Assembly: GCA_963978895.1 (NCBI GenBank)
Contig: OZ022244.1
Location: 26,431,692-26,495,691, forward strand
Source: Erpobdella octoculata
Lineage: Eukaryota; Annelida; Clitellata; Hirudinida; Erpobdellidae
Direction of reading: 5' to 3'
DNA: 64,000 bases
How positions within the stretch are numbered: position 1 is the first letter of the stretch; the number at the start of each line of letters is the position of its first letter. This document shows, piece after piece, positions 22,532 through 36,769 of this stretch. The notes under the pieces were generated by a model that was not told where the DNA came from, searched no databases, and worked only from the letters and a program-made list of their open reading frames with translations. The position numbers were made by a program, and so were the translations under genes.

Positions 22532-25500
22532 ATGGACGCTTTTCGACCACCGGCACCGTTGCGGCTCGATAATCCGAATCTGGCCGCTGAATGGTCGTCA
22601 TTCGAAAAGAAGTTCAAATGGTTTTTAGTCGCGATCGGCGCCGACGTAAAACAGGATGCCACGAAGCTGGCCATGCTTTTAACGACAATCGGCGACGATG
22701 CCGTCAAAATCTACGAGACGTTCAAATACGAAGAAGACGAGTCTGCGGAGTCGTTCGATGACGTTCTCTTAAAATTCAGGGACTATTTTACACCGCTCCG
22801 TAACGTGGTCTACGAGCGGTACGTATTTTGGCAGCACATCCTCTCCATAGGTGAGTCAATCGACCAGTACGTCACTCGCCAGTGTCATCTGGCGAAGAAC
22901 TGCGATTTTAAGGAGGAGGACAACATGATACGTGATCACATTGTCTTTACGTGCCCAGACGCTCGCTTAAAAGAACGATTACTGCGTGAAACCGACCTGA
23001 CGTTGGCTAAAACAATCGCCATCTGTCGAGCTGCAGAGGCGACAAAAGAGCAAATCAAAACCTTCAACGTGGAACAAAGAACAATGGCACCGGTATCGAC
23101 TTCCGATGTATGCGCGGTGCAGCGACAAGACAAGTTGAAACATCACAACCATCCTGCACAGCTCACAACATCGGCATACAACAACACCAAGTCGTCCTGT
23201 CGCAACTGCGGCCGCTCACATGCGTCCGGTGAGTGTCGCGCGAAGAATGTCGAGTGCCGCGCATGCCATAAACTAGGACACTTTGAGAAGTACTGTATCA
23301 CAACGGGACGGCAGCTGCGGTCAAGATCGAAGTCAACACAACGTAAACAACGAGCCATCCACGAAGTCTACGAACAGCCATCACCAGTCGAGTCGTCTGG
23401 CAACATCTACATCAACAGTGTTCAGGTACATTCAACAACAAGGACCTGGATGAAAATGCTTAAAATAAACTCTACAGACTTAAACTGCAAGCTCGACTCG
23501 GGAGCAGAAGCAAACTGCATGTCCTTCAGCACGTACACATCGCTTCGATATCTCAGCGATATCCGCCCAACATCTGAACTACTCTCCGGATACACTGATG
23601 CTCCTCCAGCCCAACCGCGAGGCGTCGCTACGCTGAAGATCACATACAAGGGCCAATTTTTCAACACCGACTTCTACATTGTCAACCATGAAGCGCCCGT
23701 CATCGTCGGTCTGCCCACCTGTATAAAGCTAGATTTAATCAAGCGCATCAACAATGTCAGCTCGGTCACACCATCTAAAAACGCCGATTCAGATCTATCG
23801 ACGGAGTTTGCTGATATTTTTTCTGGCATCGGAGAATTTCCAGGTAAACATCACATCACGGTAGATAAATCAGCACAATCGGTCATTCATCCACCTCGTC
23901 GCGTTGCACTCTCCTTGCAACCAAAACTGAAACAACTGCTCGATCAGATGGTCGAGAAAGGCGTTCTTATCAAGCGTGATGAACCAACCGACTGGGTGAG
24001 CTCTCTTGTGGTGGTTCAGAAGTCAAACGGTCAACTTCGAATCTGCTTGGACCCGAAAGATCTGAACCGGGCAATCAAACGGGAGCACTTCATTATTCCG
24101 ACGTTTTCCGACATAGCACCAAAGCTGCATGGAAAACGAATTTTCTGCGTCATCGACATGAAGGACGGATTCTGGCACATTCGTCTAGATGAGGAGAGTT
24201 CCAAATTGTGTACGTTTAATTCAATTTTCGGTCGTTATTCGTACACCCGCCTTCCATTTGGAATTTCTAGTGCACCAGAAGTGTTCCAGAAAAAAGCAAA
24301 CGAAATTTTTGGTGACATTCCAGACGTATTCATCATATTTGACGACTTACTCATCGCTGCTGAATCGGATGAACAACACAAACAAACACTGCGTATGGTG
24401 TTCGAACGAGCGCGGATGAAGGGTGTTCGTTTTAACAAAAACAAAATCCAGCTGCGTGTTCAAGAGTGCAAGTACATAGGCCATGTGCTCACACCTGAAG
24501 GCGTCCGACCCGATGAAGAGAAAGTCAAGGCAATCTCTGACATGCGCACACCAGCTGATGCCAAAGAACTACATCGACTCCAAGGTATGGTGACGTATCT
24601 GTCCAAGTTCGTTCCGCATCTTACTGATCTAACCGCTCCTCTACGTCAGTTGCTTCGTAAGGATGTAAGCTGGACATGGACGTCACACCACGAACGAGCG
24701 TTCAACACAATTAAGCAAGCCGTCACATCAGCCCCTGTTCTACAATTCTTCGATCCTTCAATGCCTGTCGTTGTTCAAACAGATGCTTCATCTACAGGTC
24801 TGGGATCTTGTTTGATGCAGAACGGCAAGCCAATAGAATTTGCGTCACGGGCATTGACAGATGCAGAGACGCGCTATGCTCAAATAGAGAAAGAGCTACT
24901 GGCAATTGTGTTCGCCTGCATCAAGTTTCATCAATACATCTACGGTCGCCGTGTAGTCGTTCAGAGCGACCACAAGCCACTCGAGGCTATCTTTCAGAAA
25001 TCGATTGCGGCAACAACACCTCGACTACAGAGAATGCTTCTTCGTCTGCTCGAGTACAACATCAACGTACAGTACACACCGGGAAAAGACATGTTCATCG
25101 CCGACACTTTGTCGCGCAGCTACCTAAATAAAGAGCCTCCATCGACAGTAGAGAGAGAGATAGCAGAGGATACAGTCGTCTCAATCAACACCATCATCGC
25201 AGATGCTCCAGTCAGCAACTCCAGGCTTGACAAGATCCGTACAGAGTGTGCACGGGACGAAGAAATGCAATTGCTTCGTAAGCATATTCAAAGTGGTTTT
25301 CCATCGGATGACTCTAAACTGTCGGGCAACCAGCGTCAGTTTCGTGCTCTCGCGAGTGAGTTGTACGAACAAAACGGACTGATTCCATACACCAACAGAT
25401 TGGTCATCCCAACTGGAATGCGGAAGGACATTCTGTTTCGCATTCACGAAGGGCATTTGGGGATGGATAAATGCAAAGCCCTTGCACGTGCTGCTGTGTT

Positions 25501-26527
25501 CTGGCCAGGTATCAATCGGGACATTGAAAACACTGTGGGCCGATGTCCGACATGCAACACCTACCGAAATCGTCAGGCTTCCGAGCCTATGATTGCGCAC
25601 CCGGTTCCACAGAGACCATACCAGAAAGTTGGCGTTGACATCTTCACGCTGCACGGTAAAGACTACTTGCTAGTGGTTGACTACTTCACCAAGTTTCCAG
25701 AATTCATTCAAATAGCCAGCAAGTCAGCAGACTGTGTAATCAAGCATCTGAAAGACATATTTGCACGGTATGGCATACCAGAGACATTGATGGCAGACAA
25801 CAACCCGTTCAACAGTTTCACCATGCGTCAATTCGCTGAGTCCTGGGACTTCCAGATAGTCACGTCCAGTCCGCTCTATCCAAAGTCGAACGGTCAAGTT
25901 GAGCGATTCGTGCAGACCGTCAAACAACTGATGCGCAAGACCTCTGACAGCAACCAGGATGTTACTATTGCGCTTCTGCAATATCGAAATGCACCGATCG
26001 CAGGAAGTGATTACAGTCCAGCTGAACTGATGTTCAACCGTTCTTTTCGCTCGAGAGTACCAGCCTTACCAACAGCGTCGGCCTCTGATTCTGTGCATCG
26101 TGACATGGAAAATCGAAAGTATCGTCAGGAGTACTATCACGACCAAGGAACTCGACCTCTAAAGCCACTGCAGCCGGGCCATGCGGTGCGCGTGCACAAT
26201 GGACAGGCATGGCAAGCTGCGAAAGTTGTTGCGGCCCACTCGTCGCCTCGGTCGTACAACATAATCACCGATGAAGGAACTCGTCTGAGACGCAATCGGC
26301 GTGACCTCATAAAGACCCGTGAACGTCCACCAAACTGTGATCTCTACATCGATGAAGATGTAATGCCTGGAACATCACCATCTGCTCAACAACCAACGGC
26401 ACTGGCACAATCTCCAGCCAGAATTGACAGGCCACCTGTACTGACGCCATTAAGGTCGTGCCTAAGAACATCGTCGGGTCGAACTATCAGGCCACCTGCC
26501 AGATTTAAAGATTATGTCACTGGTTAA
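22532..26527 (+). CDS. Gypsy Gag-Pol polyprotein
   Basis: A single frame of 1,331 codons without a Gag/Pol frameshift. Order: a capsid-like Gag region (residues 1-200); two zinc knuckles of the CCHC type around 222-255 (CRNCGRSHASGEC, CRACHKLGHFEKYC); aspartic protease with DSGAE near 321; reverse transcriptase with VIDMKDGFW and the catalytic FDDLL near 603, where Phe replaces the usual Tyr; RNase H starting QTDASSTG near 750; integrase with an H-x3-H...C-x2-C finger (GHLGMDKC to CPTC, 972-1010) and the D,D,E triad near 1036, 1088 and 1124. The second Asp lies in MADNNPFNS, unlike the usual SDNGPQF. It makes the cDNA and integrates it. No envelope gene. The ATG 74 bp after the LTR is the natural start. 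Confidence 0.95.
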   Translation: MDAFRPPAPLRLDNPNLAAEWSSFEKKFKWFLVAIGADVKQDATKLAMLLTTIGDDAVKIYETFKYEEDESAESFDDVLLKFRDYFTPLRNVVYERYVFWQHILSIGESIDQYVTRQCHLAKNCDFKEEDNMIRDHIVFTCPDARLKERLLRETDLTLAKTIAICRAAEATKEQIKTFNVEQRTMAPVSTSDVCAVQRQDKLKHHNHPAQLTTSAYNNTKSSCRNCGRSHASGECRAKNVECRACHKLGHFEKYCITTGRQLRSRSKSTQRKQRAIHEVYEQPSPVESSGNIYINSVQVHSTTRTWMKMLKINSTDLNCKLDSGAEANCMSFSTYTSLRYLSDIRPTSELLSGYTDAPPAQPRGVATLKITYKGQFFNTDFYIVNHEAPVIVGLPTCIKLDLIKRINNVSSVTPSKNADSDLSTEFADIFSGIGEFPGKHHITVDKSAQSVIHPPRRVALSLQPKLKQLLDQMVEKGVLIKRDEPTDWVSSLVVVQKSNGQLRICLDPKDLNRAIKREHFIIPTFSDIAPKLHGKRIFCVIDMKDGFWHIRLDEESSKLCTFNSIFGRYSYTRLPFGISSAPEVFQKKANEIFGDIPDVFIIFDDLLIAAESDEQHKQTLRMVFERARMKGVRFNKNKIQLRVQECKYIGHVLTPEGVRPDEEKVKAISDMRTPADAKELHRLQGMVTYLSKFVPHLTDLTAPLRQLLRKDVSWTWTSHHERAFNTIKQAVTSAPVLQFFDPSMPVVVQTDASSTGLGSCLMQNGKPIEFASRALTDAETRYAQIEKELLAIVFACIKFHQYIYGRRVVVQSDHKPLEAIFQKSIAATTPRLQRMLLRLLEYNINVQYTPGKDMFIADTLSRSYLNKEPPSTVEREIAEDTVVSINTIIADAPVSNSRLDKIRTECARDEEMQLLRKHIQSGFPSDDSKLSGNQRQFRALASELYEQNGLIPYTNRLVIPTGMRKDILFRIHEGHLGMDKCKALARAAVFWPGINRDIENTVGRCPTCNTYRNRQASEPMIAHPVPQRPYQKVGVDIFTLHGKDYLLVVDYFTKFPEFIQIASKSADCVIKHLKDIFARYGIPETLMADNNPFNSFTMRQFAESWDFQIVTSSPLYPKSNGQVERFVQTVKQLMRKTSDSNQDVTIALLQYRNAPIAGSDYSPAELMFNRSFRSRVPALPTASASDSVHRDMENRKYRQEYYHDQGTRPLKPLQPGHAVRVHNGQAWQAAKVVAAHSSPRSYNIITDEGTRLRRNRRDLIKTRERPPNCDLYIDEDVMPGTSPSAQQPTALAQSPARIDRPPVLTPLRSCLRTSSGRTIRPPARFKDYVTG

Positions 26528-26550
26528 CATTTTCTCCTCAAAAGGGGAGG

Positions 26551-26717
26551 TGTAACATATTGCACATCGCTAGTAGGCCTAGGAGTTTTAGTATCTTTGG
26601 GGAAGCGCATGCTTCCTTTTTTCTCTGTTAGAGCTTGCTTGTTTGGACTCGACTATAACGTATTCGTATTTGTTCGTACTTAGTGTTTCAATAAACAACT
26701 TGTTTTAACGCGTTACA
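26551..26717 (+). repeat. 3' LTR
   Basis: Starts TGTAACATATTG right after the polypurine tract and ends CGCGTTACA. It differs from the 5' LTR by TAGTGTTTC versus TAGTATTTC and the 3-bp indel. Confidence 0.95.
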
Positions 26718-26803
26718 GCTAAGACGTGCATTTTTGGACAAAAATTGTAAATTACCCCCACAAATTCCATAGACCCGCTTCAAAATTCCTGGTTACGGCC
26801 CTG

Positions 26804-29908
<3,105 letters not shown>

Positions 29909-30103
29909 CAATTGAGACATGAAAACCTTGTCAACCTTCTTGAAGTTTTCCGACGCAAGAGGTGCCTCTACCTGGTCTTCGAGTTCGTGGACAGGTCACT
30001 CCTCGATCACCTTGAACTTTCACCCAACGGACTGGAGAAAGGTCAGATAAGGAGAATTCTCTTCCAGGTCATCAGAGCTCTGGAGTTCTGTCACATTCAC
30101 AAT
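29909..30103 (+). CDS. CDKL2: CDKL2-like kinase, exon 2
   Basis: Sixty-five codons after CCCTCCAG: QLRHENLVNLLEVFRRK, the hinge YLVFEFVD, and ending CHIHN|GTATGT. Phase 0 at both ends. It covers strands 4-5, the hinge and helix E. Confidence 0.92.
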
Positions 30104-30502
30104 GTATGTATTGAGTCAACAAAAATTCTAAATTATTTTTCTTCAATAATGATTTGTATGCGTTTCAGTCATGCATCAATTTAAGCTATTATACTATCGG
30201 TAGCTCTCCTTGGCAATGTTTATCTTTGTTTTCAATTTGGAAATATTTTTAAAAGTTCAATTAGTTATAGATTTATTTAAATTGGGTGGTTATATTTTAT
30301 TTTCATTGAAAATATTTTTAAGTAAAGTGTCATCCAGTTCATTGCACCACCAGCAAGCAAGCAACCAGCTTGTTTCTCCGTTCATAGTTAAATTAAATAA
30401 TATCCCAGAGATGAGAAAAAAATTATTATGGTAAATTTATACACTTAATAATATCAACGTGGATGTATTTAATTTCACAACCTCTGTTTCTTTTCCGTCT
30501 AG

Positions 30503-30682
<180 letters not shown>

Positions 30683-30699
30683 TGAGGTTTCGCTTTCAG

Positions 30700-31345
30700 T
30701 GTGTTTGTGATGTTGTGTGTGTGTATATTTTCTGTATTTGTGGTGGTGTTGTGTGTGTGTATTTTCTATATTTGTGGTGGTGTTGTGTGTGTATATTTTC
30801 TGTATTTGTGGTGATGTTGTGTGTGTATATTTTCTGTATTTGTGGTGATGTTGTGTGTGTATATTTTCTATATTTGTGGTGGTGTTGTGTGTGTGTATTT
30901 TCTGTATTTGTGGTGGTGTTGTGTGTGTGTATTTTCTATATTTGTGGTGGTGTTGTGTGTGTATATTTTCTATATTTATGGTGGTGTTGTTTGTGTGTAC
31001 ATTTTCTATATTTGTTGGTGGTGTTGTGTGTGTGTATATTTTCTATATTTGTTGGTGGTGTTGTGTGTGTGTATATTTTCTATATTTGTTGGTGGTGTTG
31101 TGTGTGTGTACATTTTCTATATTTGTTGGTGGTGTTGTTTGTGTGTATATTTTCTATATTTGTTGGTGGTGTTGTGTGTGTGTATATTTTCTATATTTGT
31201 TGGTGGTGTTGTGTGTGTGTATATTTTCTATATTTGTTGGTGGTGTTGTGTGTGTGTACATTTTCTATATTTGTTGGTGGTGTTGTTTGTGTGTATATTT
31301 TCTATATTTGTTGGTGGTGTTGTGTGTGTGTATATTTTCTATATT
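30700..31345 (+). repeat. 34-37 bp VNTR in intron 3
   Basis: About 18 units. The early ones are about 34 bp (GTGGTGGTGTTGTGTG plus TATTTTCTATATTT), the later ones 37 bp with GTTGGTGG. Long frames of CVYIFYIC type come from the repeat and are not proteins. Confidence 0.95.
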
Positions 31346-31601
31346 AATGAATGAAGGAATGGTAGTTATACAATTCAATCATATTTTAATGTTGTTATTA
31401 TATATTTAGTTATACGAGTCAAACATATTATGTTGTACTATATTATATTGAAGAAAAGTAAAAATAATTATATGATTCTAAAATATTATATTATGTTATG
31501 TTTAAGAAAATTAAAAAGAATAATATGATTCTAGCATATTATAGTATATCATATTTATATTATTTTTATGAAAAAGAAAATAATAATGATGATGATATAT
31601 A

Positions 31602-31697
31602 TGCTATATAGGTAGTGATAGTAATGCTAAATAGGTAGTGATAGTGATGCTATATATACGTAGTGATAGTAATGCTATATAGGTAGTGATAGTGATG
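31602..31697 (+). repeat. short tandem repeat, about four units
   Basis: Units of 25-30 bp: GCTATATAGGTAGTGATAGT with variations. Located in intron 3. Confidence 0.8.
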
Positions 31698-31990
31698 CGA
31701 TTGATGTTTGCATTTGTTATTTTTGAATTGTTTTTTTATTAAATTTTTTCGTGTATGACCTTGTTATTATTAAGAGGAGTGAAACAGTGTTTACTTTCAA
31801 TATTTATTTATAAATTTAAGTTTTAATAGATATTTAATATATTGTTTTTCTAACAATTAAAAGTTAAAAGAATCAAATTCATATTTTATGATCTTATTAC
31901 AGAAATAAAAACTACATGTACAACAACTTAAATAAGCTAAAATATCGATAAACTAACAACAACTAAATAGTAATTTTTCATCCTCAATAG

Positions 31991-32103
31991 TGCCGTAGAC
32001 ATATGGGCACTCGACTGCCTCAATGCAGAGATGTTGACGGGTCAACCAGTTTTTCCTGGAGATTCCGACATCGACCAATTGTTCAGCATCGTCAAGTGCT
32101 TCG
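31991..32103 (+). CDS. CDKL2: CDKL2-like kinase, exon 4
   Basis: Completes RYGRAVDIWALDC and continues to PVFPGDSDIDQLFSIVKC. The usual family text is DxWAxGC; here the Gly is Asp (WALDC). The acceptor is TCAATAG and the donor CTTCG|GTCAGT; ends with one base of a codon. Confidence 0.88.
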
Positions 32104-32227
32104 GTCAGTCGATTTTATATTGTTTTTTTTTCTTTTATTGACTTTAGCGTCTCCTGTTTTGTTCTAGCCGAGTGTTCTGTTTGAAATTAGATTTTTTCAA
32201 TAAAAAATATTGTGTTTACTATATTTT

Positions 32228-32404
32228 ATGCATATTTTTTAATTATAGTTTATGATCGTAATATTATACATATTATATTTATATTGTACTCATATTATAT
32301 TTATATTTTATGCATATTTTTTAATTATAGTTTATGATCGTAATATTATACATATTATATTTATATTGTATTCATATTATATTTATATTTTATGCATATT
32401 ATAT
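32228..32404 (+). repeat. tandem A/T-rich repeat, two copies of about 88 bp
   Basis: TTTATGATCGTAATATTATA and following sequence is repeated once. Similar units, ATTTTATACATATTATATTT, reappear at 36,770-36,845 beyond the non-LTR element. Confidence 0.75.
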
Positions 32405-32686
32405 TTATAAATAGTTTGACGAAAATATCACAAATAATTATTTAATTAATATTAGTCCAATCGATCCAAAAATTAGACAGAATGCATTATTGAATGAACC
32501 TAAGTAAACAACCGAACGAAAATAAGTTCTCCGTTCTCCGTTCCGTTGCAATTGCATTTTTCATGCTAATTGACTAAAATTTTCTAACTGTTTTATAAAA
32601 AACTTTTTGTACGAATTATAATTTGCTTTAATTAGGACTTTTTCCCGAATTTGAGTTGATTTTGCGACGGGTATCCCAGTTTAAAT

Positions 32687-33418
32687 ATGGCCAAATCTAT
32701 CACTCTCGAGAGTCTTGAGGCAATACTGACAAAAATCACGGATAAATTCAACGATAATATGATGAAGGTGATGGATACTATGAATAGGAACTTTGAGATG
32801 GTGCTTAACAACGTGGTTCAGATACTAAAGGAGTCTTCTAAGGAGGCTTCTTCGAAAATGGAATTACTGGCTTCGAGAATGAATACCATTGAGTCAAGGC
32901 TCGAAGGGCTAGAAAATAAGCTCCCAGATGCTGCTAGCTTGCAGAAAAATGACTCGACTCTGCTAGAGGCAGTTTCTCGCACATTCGTGCTGCATGAACA
33001 AGAGAAGGAGGAAAGGAAGAAGAGATCCAACAATGCTATTATTTCTGGAATGATGTTGGATGATGCTGTTTCTGACTCCATTTCTATCTCAAATTTTTGT
33101 GAAAACCACCTGACGGTGAAGCCAAAAATTCTGAGGACACGACGATTGAATAAGAACCCAAACCAATCCAAGACACTCATTTGTGTGACTCTTTCTAGTG
33201 CCGAGGCTGTGGATGATCTGATACAGTCTTCTATGCTTCTTCGATCCTCTAAGGATGACGGCGCCAAGCGAGTTTTTATTAACCGCGATCTCACTAAGGA
33301 ACAGGCCCATCAAAATTACCTGCGACGATGTGAAAGACGCGAAAAAGTGAAAGGGTCCGTGCAAGGTGTGCCAAAGCTGCTGACTGATGGTGGAAGTAGC
33401 CAGCCCTTTCGGATTTAA
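32687..33418 (+). CDS. non-LTR ORF1 protein
   Basis: Encodes 243 residues. Residues 1-80 are likely coiled coil (heptad-like LESLEAILTKITDKF and KMELLASRMNTIESRLEGLENK). The centre (HEQEKEERKKRSNNAIISG) and following region match the RNA-binding ORF1 type found with CR1/Jockey elements, ending GVPKLLTDGGSSQPFRI. It would bind the element's RNA. Its stop overlaps the ORF2 frame, which begins upstream of 33,418. Confidence 0.8.
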   Translation: MAKSITLESLEAILTKITDKFNDNMMKVMDTMNRNFEMVLNNVVQILKESSKEASSKMELLASRMNTIESRLEGLENKLPDAASLQKNDSTLLEAVSRTFVLHEQEKEERKKRSNNAIISGMMLDDAVSDSISISNFCENHLTVKPKILRTRRLNKNPNQSKTLICVTLSSAEAVDDLIQSSMLLRSSKDDGAKRVFINRDLTKEQAHQNYLRRCERREKVKGSVQGVPKLLTDGGSSQPFRI

Positions 33419-34862
33419 ACCTGGAAGTCGCATGGCTTTAACTAATTTAAGAAGCATAAATAACAAGATTGCGGAAGTTGCTCTATTTTTAGAAGATTAT
33501 AAACCTTTTATTTTTTTTTTTATTGAAACCTGGCTTACTAAAGATGATCCCGACAGTTTATTTTTACCTAGAGGATATTCTGCATGTCGCTGGGACAGAG
33601 AAACCAGAGGAGGTGGTGTGGCTCTCATAATTAGAGAGGACGTTGTCTTTAAACTCATCCAAATACCAAATCAGTTCAAGCATATTGAGGTTGTCTGCAT
33701 TGACATTCGTCTGAATACAACTCCATGTAGAATTATAGCCTACTACCGAAGTGGAGGTTTTGACATGGAAGCTCATCAATATGCCATCGATGGTATTGAG
33801 TGTTTAAAAATAATCTGTTCAACAAATCACACACTATGCCTAATGGGAGATTTCAATCTACCTGACATCAACTGGTTACAGTTTTCTCATCCCAATAGTA
33901 AAATCTACACGATATTCATGAATCTATTTAACGATCTAGGACTTCATCAATTTGTGTCCCAGCATACTCGTGGCGAGAGCACTCCTGACTTGATTCTTTC
34001 TACTGACCACATGTTTATTGCAAAAATAGATGTTGTTTGCCCAATAGCTACCAGCGACCACAATTTGATTGTATTCCGGACTAGCGACTCCGTCTCAACT
34101 ACTGGTGCGTCTAATCAATATATCTACGATTTCAAACGAGCACGTTTTGAGGAAATGAATTACTATTTAAGTGACATCGACTGGAATCAAGTTTTTCAAT
34201 ACTGCTTTGATGTGGAAAGCTGTTGGTCGATCTTTAAACAACAGTTGGACATGGCTATGACATATTTTGTTCCTCTGTGTATTAAAGGATCAAGGTCAAA
34301 AAAAGAAAAAACTCCGAAAACTCTTAGAATGATTTACAAGGCCAAGTTGTGGTTTTGGAAGAGATGGAAGGCTACTGATGCTTTGAAACACAAGGTTTGC
34401 TATGTCGAGTTTTCAAAGAAATGTTCTAAATTGGCCAAGGAAGTTCAAGTTACCACTGAGAGAAAACTTATCTTGGGGGGTAACATTGGAACGTTTTACA
34501 GGTACGTTAGCAGTAAGCTATTTACTCATCCTCGAATTGGTAGCATTGATTCGGGAAATGGCAACTCTACATCTGACGCTACCGAAATTGCCAACATTTT
34601 CAATAACTACTTTGCAAGCGTGTTTACATTCGACAATGGCGTTAATCCCATGTTGGATCCTCGATCACCGAGCTCCTTAGAGGACGTCTCCTTTACGCCG
34701 TCGACCGTTGTGAAAACGCTAAAATCTCTTAATAACTCATGTTCTCTTGGTCCAGATGGCATTCCGAACCTACTTTTGAAGAAATGCGCTTCCAGTCTAG
34801 CAACGCCTCTTTGTCATATTTTCCACACGTCTTTAAAATCTAAAATTGAGATTGAGATTTAG
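33387..34862 (+). pseudogene. non-LTR ORF2 first part: endonuclease and start of RT, truncated by SINE
   Basis: Endonuclease motifs: LRSINNK, ETWLTKDD, RGGGVALI, GDFNLPDINW and the C-terminal SDHNL. From about residue 430 the start of RT appears (KTLKSLNNSCSLGPDGIPN). The frame ends inside the SINE insertion at 34,846. The rest of RT resumes after 35,066. Confidence 0.85.
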
Positions 34863-35066
34863 CATACGCCTTATCAAGACAAGTCTTGCTCAAGGCGAAA
34901 GAGGGAGGGTACTTGCAAAGGCAGCCATTTATAGGCGCCTACCCCTTTAGCAAATGCGAGTGAACTCCTTGCTTAAGGGAGTTACGCTGGTGATGCCGGC
35001 GAGGTTTGAACTGCCGACCTAACGATCGCCAGGCGAACGCTCTACCGCTCTGCCACCAGCGCATTA
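34845..35066 (-). mobile_element. tRNA-derived SINE
   Basis: On the minus strand the head reads GCGCTGGTGGCAGAGCGGTA (A box TGGCAGAGCGG), and 40 bp on AGTTCAAACC forms a B box, the layout of the internal RNA polymerase III promoter of a tRNA. A tRNA-unrelated body follows, and the 3' tail is AATCTCAATCTCAAT. It interrupts the RT of the host non-LTR element, so it is the younger insertion. Confidence 0.85.
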
Positions 35067-36473
35067 TTACCAAAAGAGTGGAAAGCAGCATTTATTCAAC
35101 CCATCCATAAAAAAGGTCCCACCAGCAATCCTTCTAATTACCGACCCATTTCTCTTACTTGTACCTGTTGTCGCATTATGGAGAAAATAATTAATAAAAC
35201 CATGCAACACTATTTAATTGAACACAATCTCATCTCTCGACACCAACATGGATTTTTACAGTCAAGGTCAACCAATACAAATCTACTTGAATGTGTATCT
35301 GACTGGTCATTGTCAATGGAGGAGCGCAGACGCACGGATATAATTTATTTTGATTTTCAAAAAGCCTTTGATTCCATTTCTCATATCAAATTAAAAAGAA
35401 AGTTGGAAGCTTATGGAATAGCTGGAGATCTTTTGGCATGGATCACTGACTTTTTAAAGGATCGCCGCCAGATGGTTCAGATAGACCGTAGCCTGTCTGA
35501 GCCAAGAGCTGTTACAAGCGGGGTTCCGCAAGGCAGTGTTTTCGGTCCAACTCTGTTCCTGATCTATATTAACGATGTTACAGATAGTGTGGAGTTGGGA
35601 TCGATCTCAGTCAAACTATTTGCCGATGACATCAAACTGTATGCACCTGTCCAGCCTAATGCCAACAACTTACAGAAGGCAATTGATCACTTGCTGGTAT
35701 GGAGCAAAGACTGGCAGTTGAACTTGGCACTGGAAAAATGTCTTGTTCTCTCTATTTTTGGTCCCGCAGGTGCAAAACTTAAATCTCCCATCTACACCAT
35801 TGACTCTTACCAACTAAAGAACGTTGATCATATCAGAGACCTAGGAGTAATTGTGGATGCTAGCCTGAGTTTCAAATATCACGTGGCAAATATCGTTCAT
35901 GTTGCGTCTGTGAGATCGCGTCTCATCATTAAATCATTTACATCTAAAGATCCAGATTTGCTTAAGCAAGCTTTTTGCACATATGTTCGACCTCTTCTGG
36001 AGTATTGCTCGCAGGTGTGGAATCCCCATCACCGATATCTTATTGACGATATCGAAAGAATTCAAAAAAGATTTACCAAGGCGATCCCGGCTCTCAAGAA
36101 CCTTCCGTATGCGGTGAGACTCAAAACTCTCAATCTCCCATCACTTGAACACCGAAGACTCATCAGTGATCTTTGTTTGTGCTACAGTTTTTTGAACGGT
36201 TTTATTGATTCCGACTTAAAACATAGTTTTCAGTTCTCCATGTACCATTCCACTAGGGGTCACCAGTTCAAGCTAAAATCTGTCTTTAATAGAGTTGATG
36301 TTACCAAATTTTTCTATACTAATCGTATTATTAATATATGGAACCAATTGCCTAGCGATATTGTCAGTTCAACCACACTCAGTAGGTTTAAATGTCTCGT
36401 AGCGAAACCAACCTATCAAACTTTCTCACATATAAATAGATATCTGATTGCTCTATTATTACTCCTTCTATGA
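35067..36473 (+). pseudogene. non-LTR ORF2 second part: reverse transcriptase
   Basis: Resumes at PKEWKAAFIQPIHKKG in 35,070-35,117 and runs to 36,473. Motifs: NYRPISLT, FDFQKAFDS, SGVPQGSVFGP and the catalytic FADD (residues LFADDIKLY). The C-terminal region carries LEYCSQVWNP, typical of this group. The frame is open, so the SINE is the only break seen. Confidence 0.9.
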
Positions 36474-36769
36474 CATCCTCATTTAAAAACTAGTATCTAT
36501 CTGGTACCTAGATCTAAATACAAATATTTATCTGATTACCTTGTTGTTACTAATCCATCTATTATGTATTAGTTAATATTCATATATAGTAATATAGTTT
36601 ATATTTTGAACACAATTTTTCTGTTTTACTTTTGCCTGGCTCGTCGCCTCACATCAGACGGTTTATTTTGTTCTGTTTTTCTTTAGTTTTTATTGTGTTT
36701 TGTCCGAACAGTATTAGTGGCCCTTTGGGTCCCTCTGTTCGTGTACCAATAAATAAATAAATAAATATT

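Larger units (their letters stand above)
22289..26717 (+). mobile_element. complete Ty3/Gypsy LTR retrotransposon
   Basis: Two LTRs (22,289-22,458 and 26,551-26,717), a tRNA primer-binding site right after the first, a polypurine tract (AAAAGGGGAGG, 26,540-26,550) right before the second, and a 5-bp target duplication GCTAA at 22,284-22,288 and 26,718-26,722. The LTRs differ by one substitution and one 3-bp indel that I can find, so insertion was recent. The gag-pol frame is uninterrupted. It lies within the hAT-like element. Confidence 0.97.
19681..26803. mobile_element. hAT-like element, interrupted by later insertions
   Basis: Left end CAGGGCCGTGACCAG and right end (reversed) CAGGGCCGTAACCAGG are terminal inverted repeats of the hAT type. 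The 8 bp outside are TTTGAGTA on the left and TTTCAGTA on the right, an 8-bp target duplication with one change. About 4.4 kb of the interior is the Gypsy element at 22,289; without it and the 21,105 element, about 1.6 kb remain. I cannot identify transposase coding sequence; 20,040-20,900 has only short frames that I do not recognise. Confidence 0.75.

Noticed and set aside
22426..22707. Minus-strand frames within the Gypsy region
   Set aside because: Shadows of the 1,331-codon Gag-Pol frame; the same for minus frames at 23,143-25,981.
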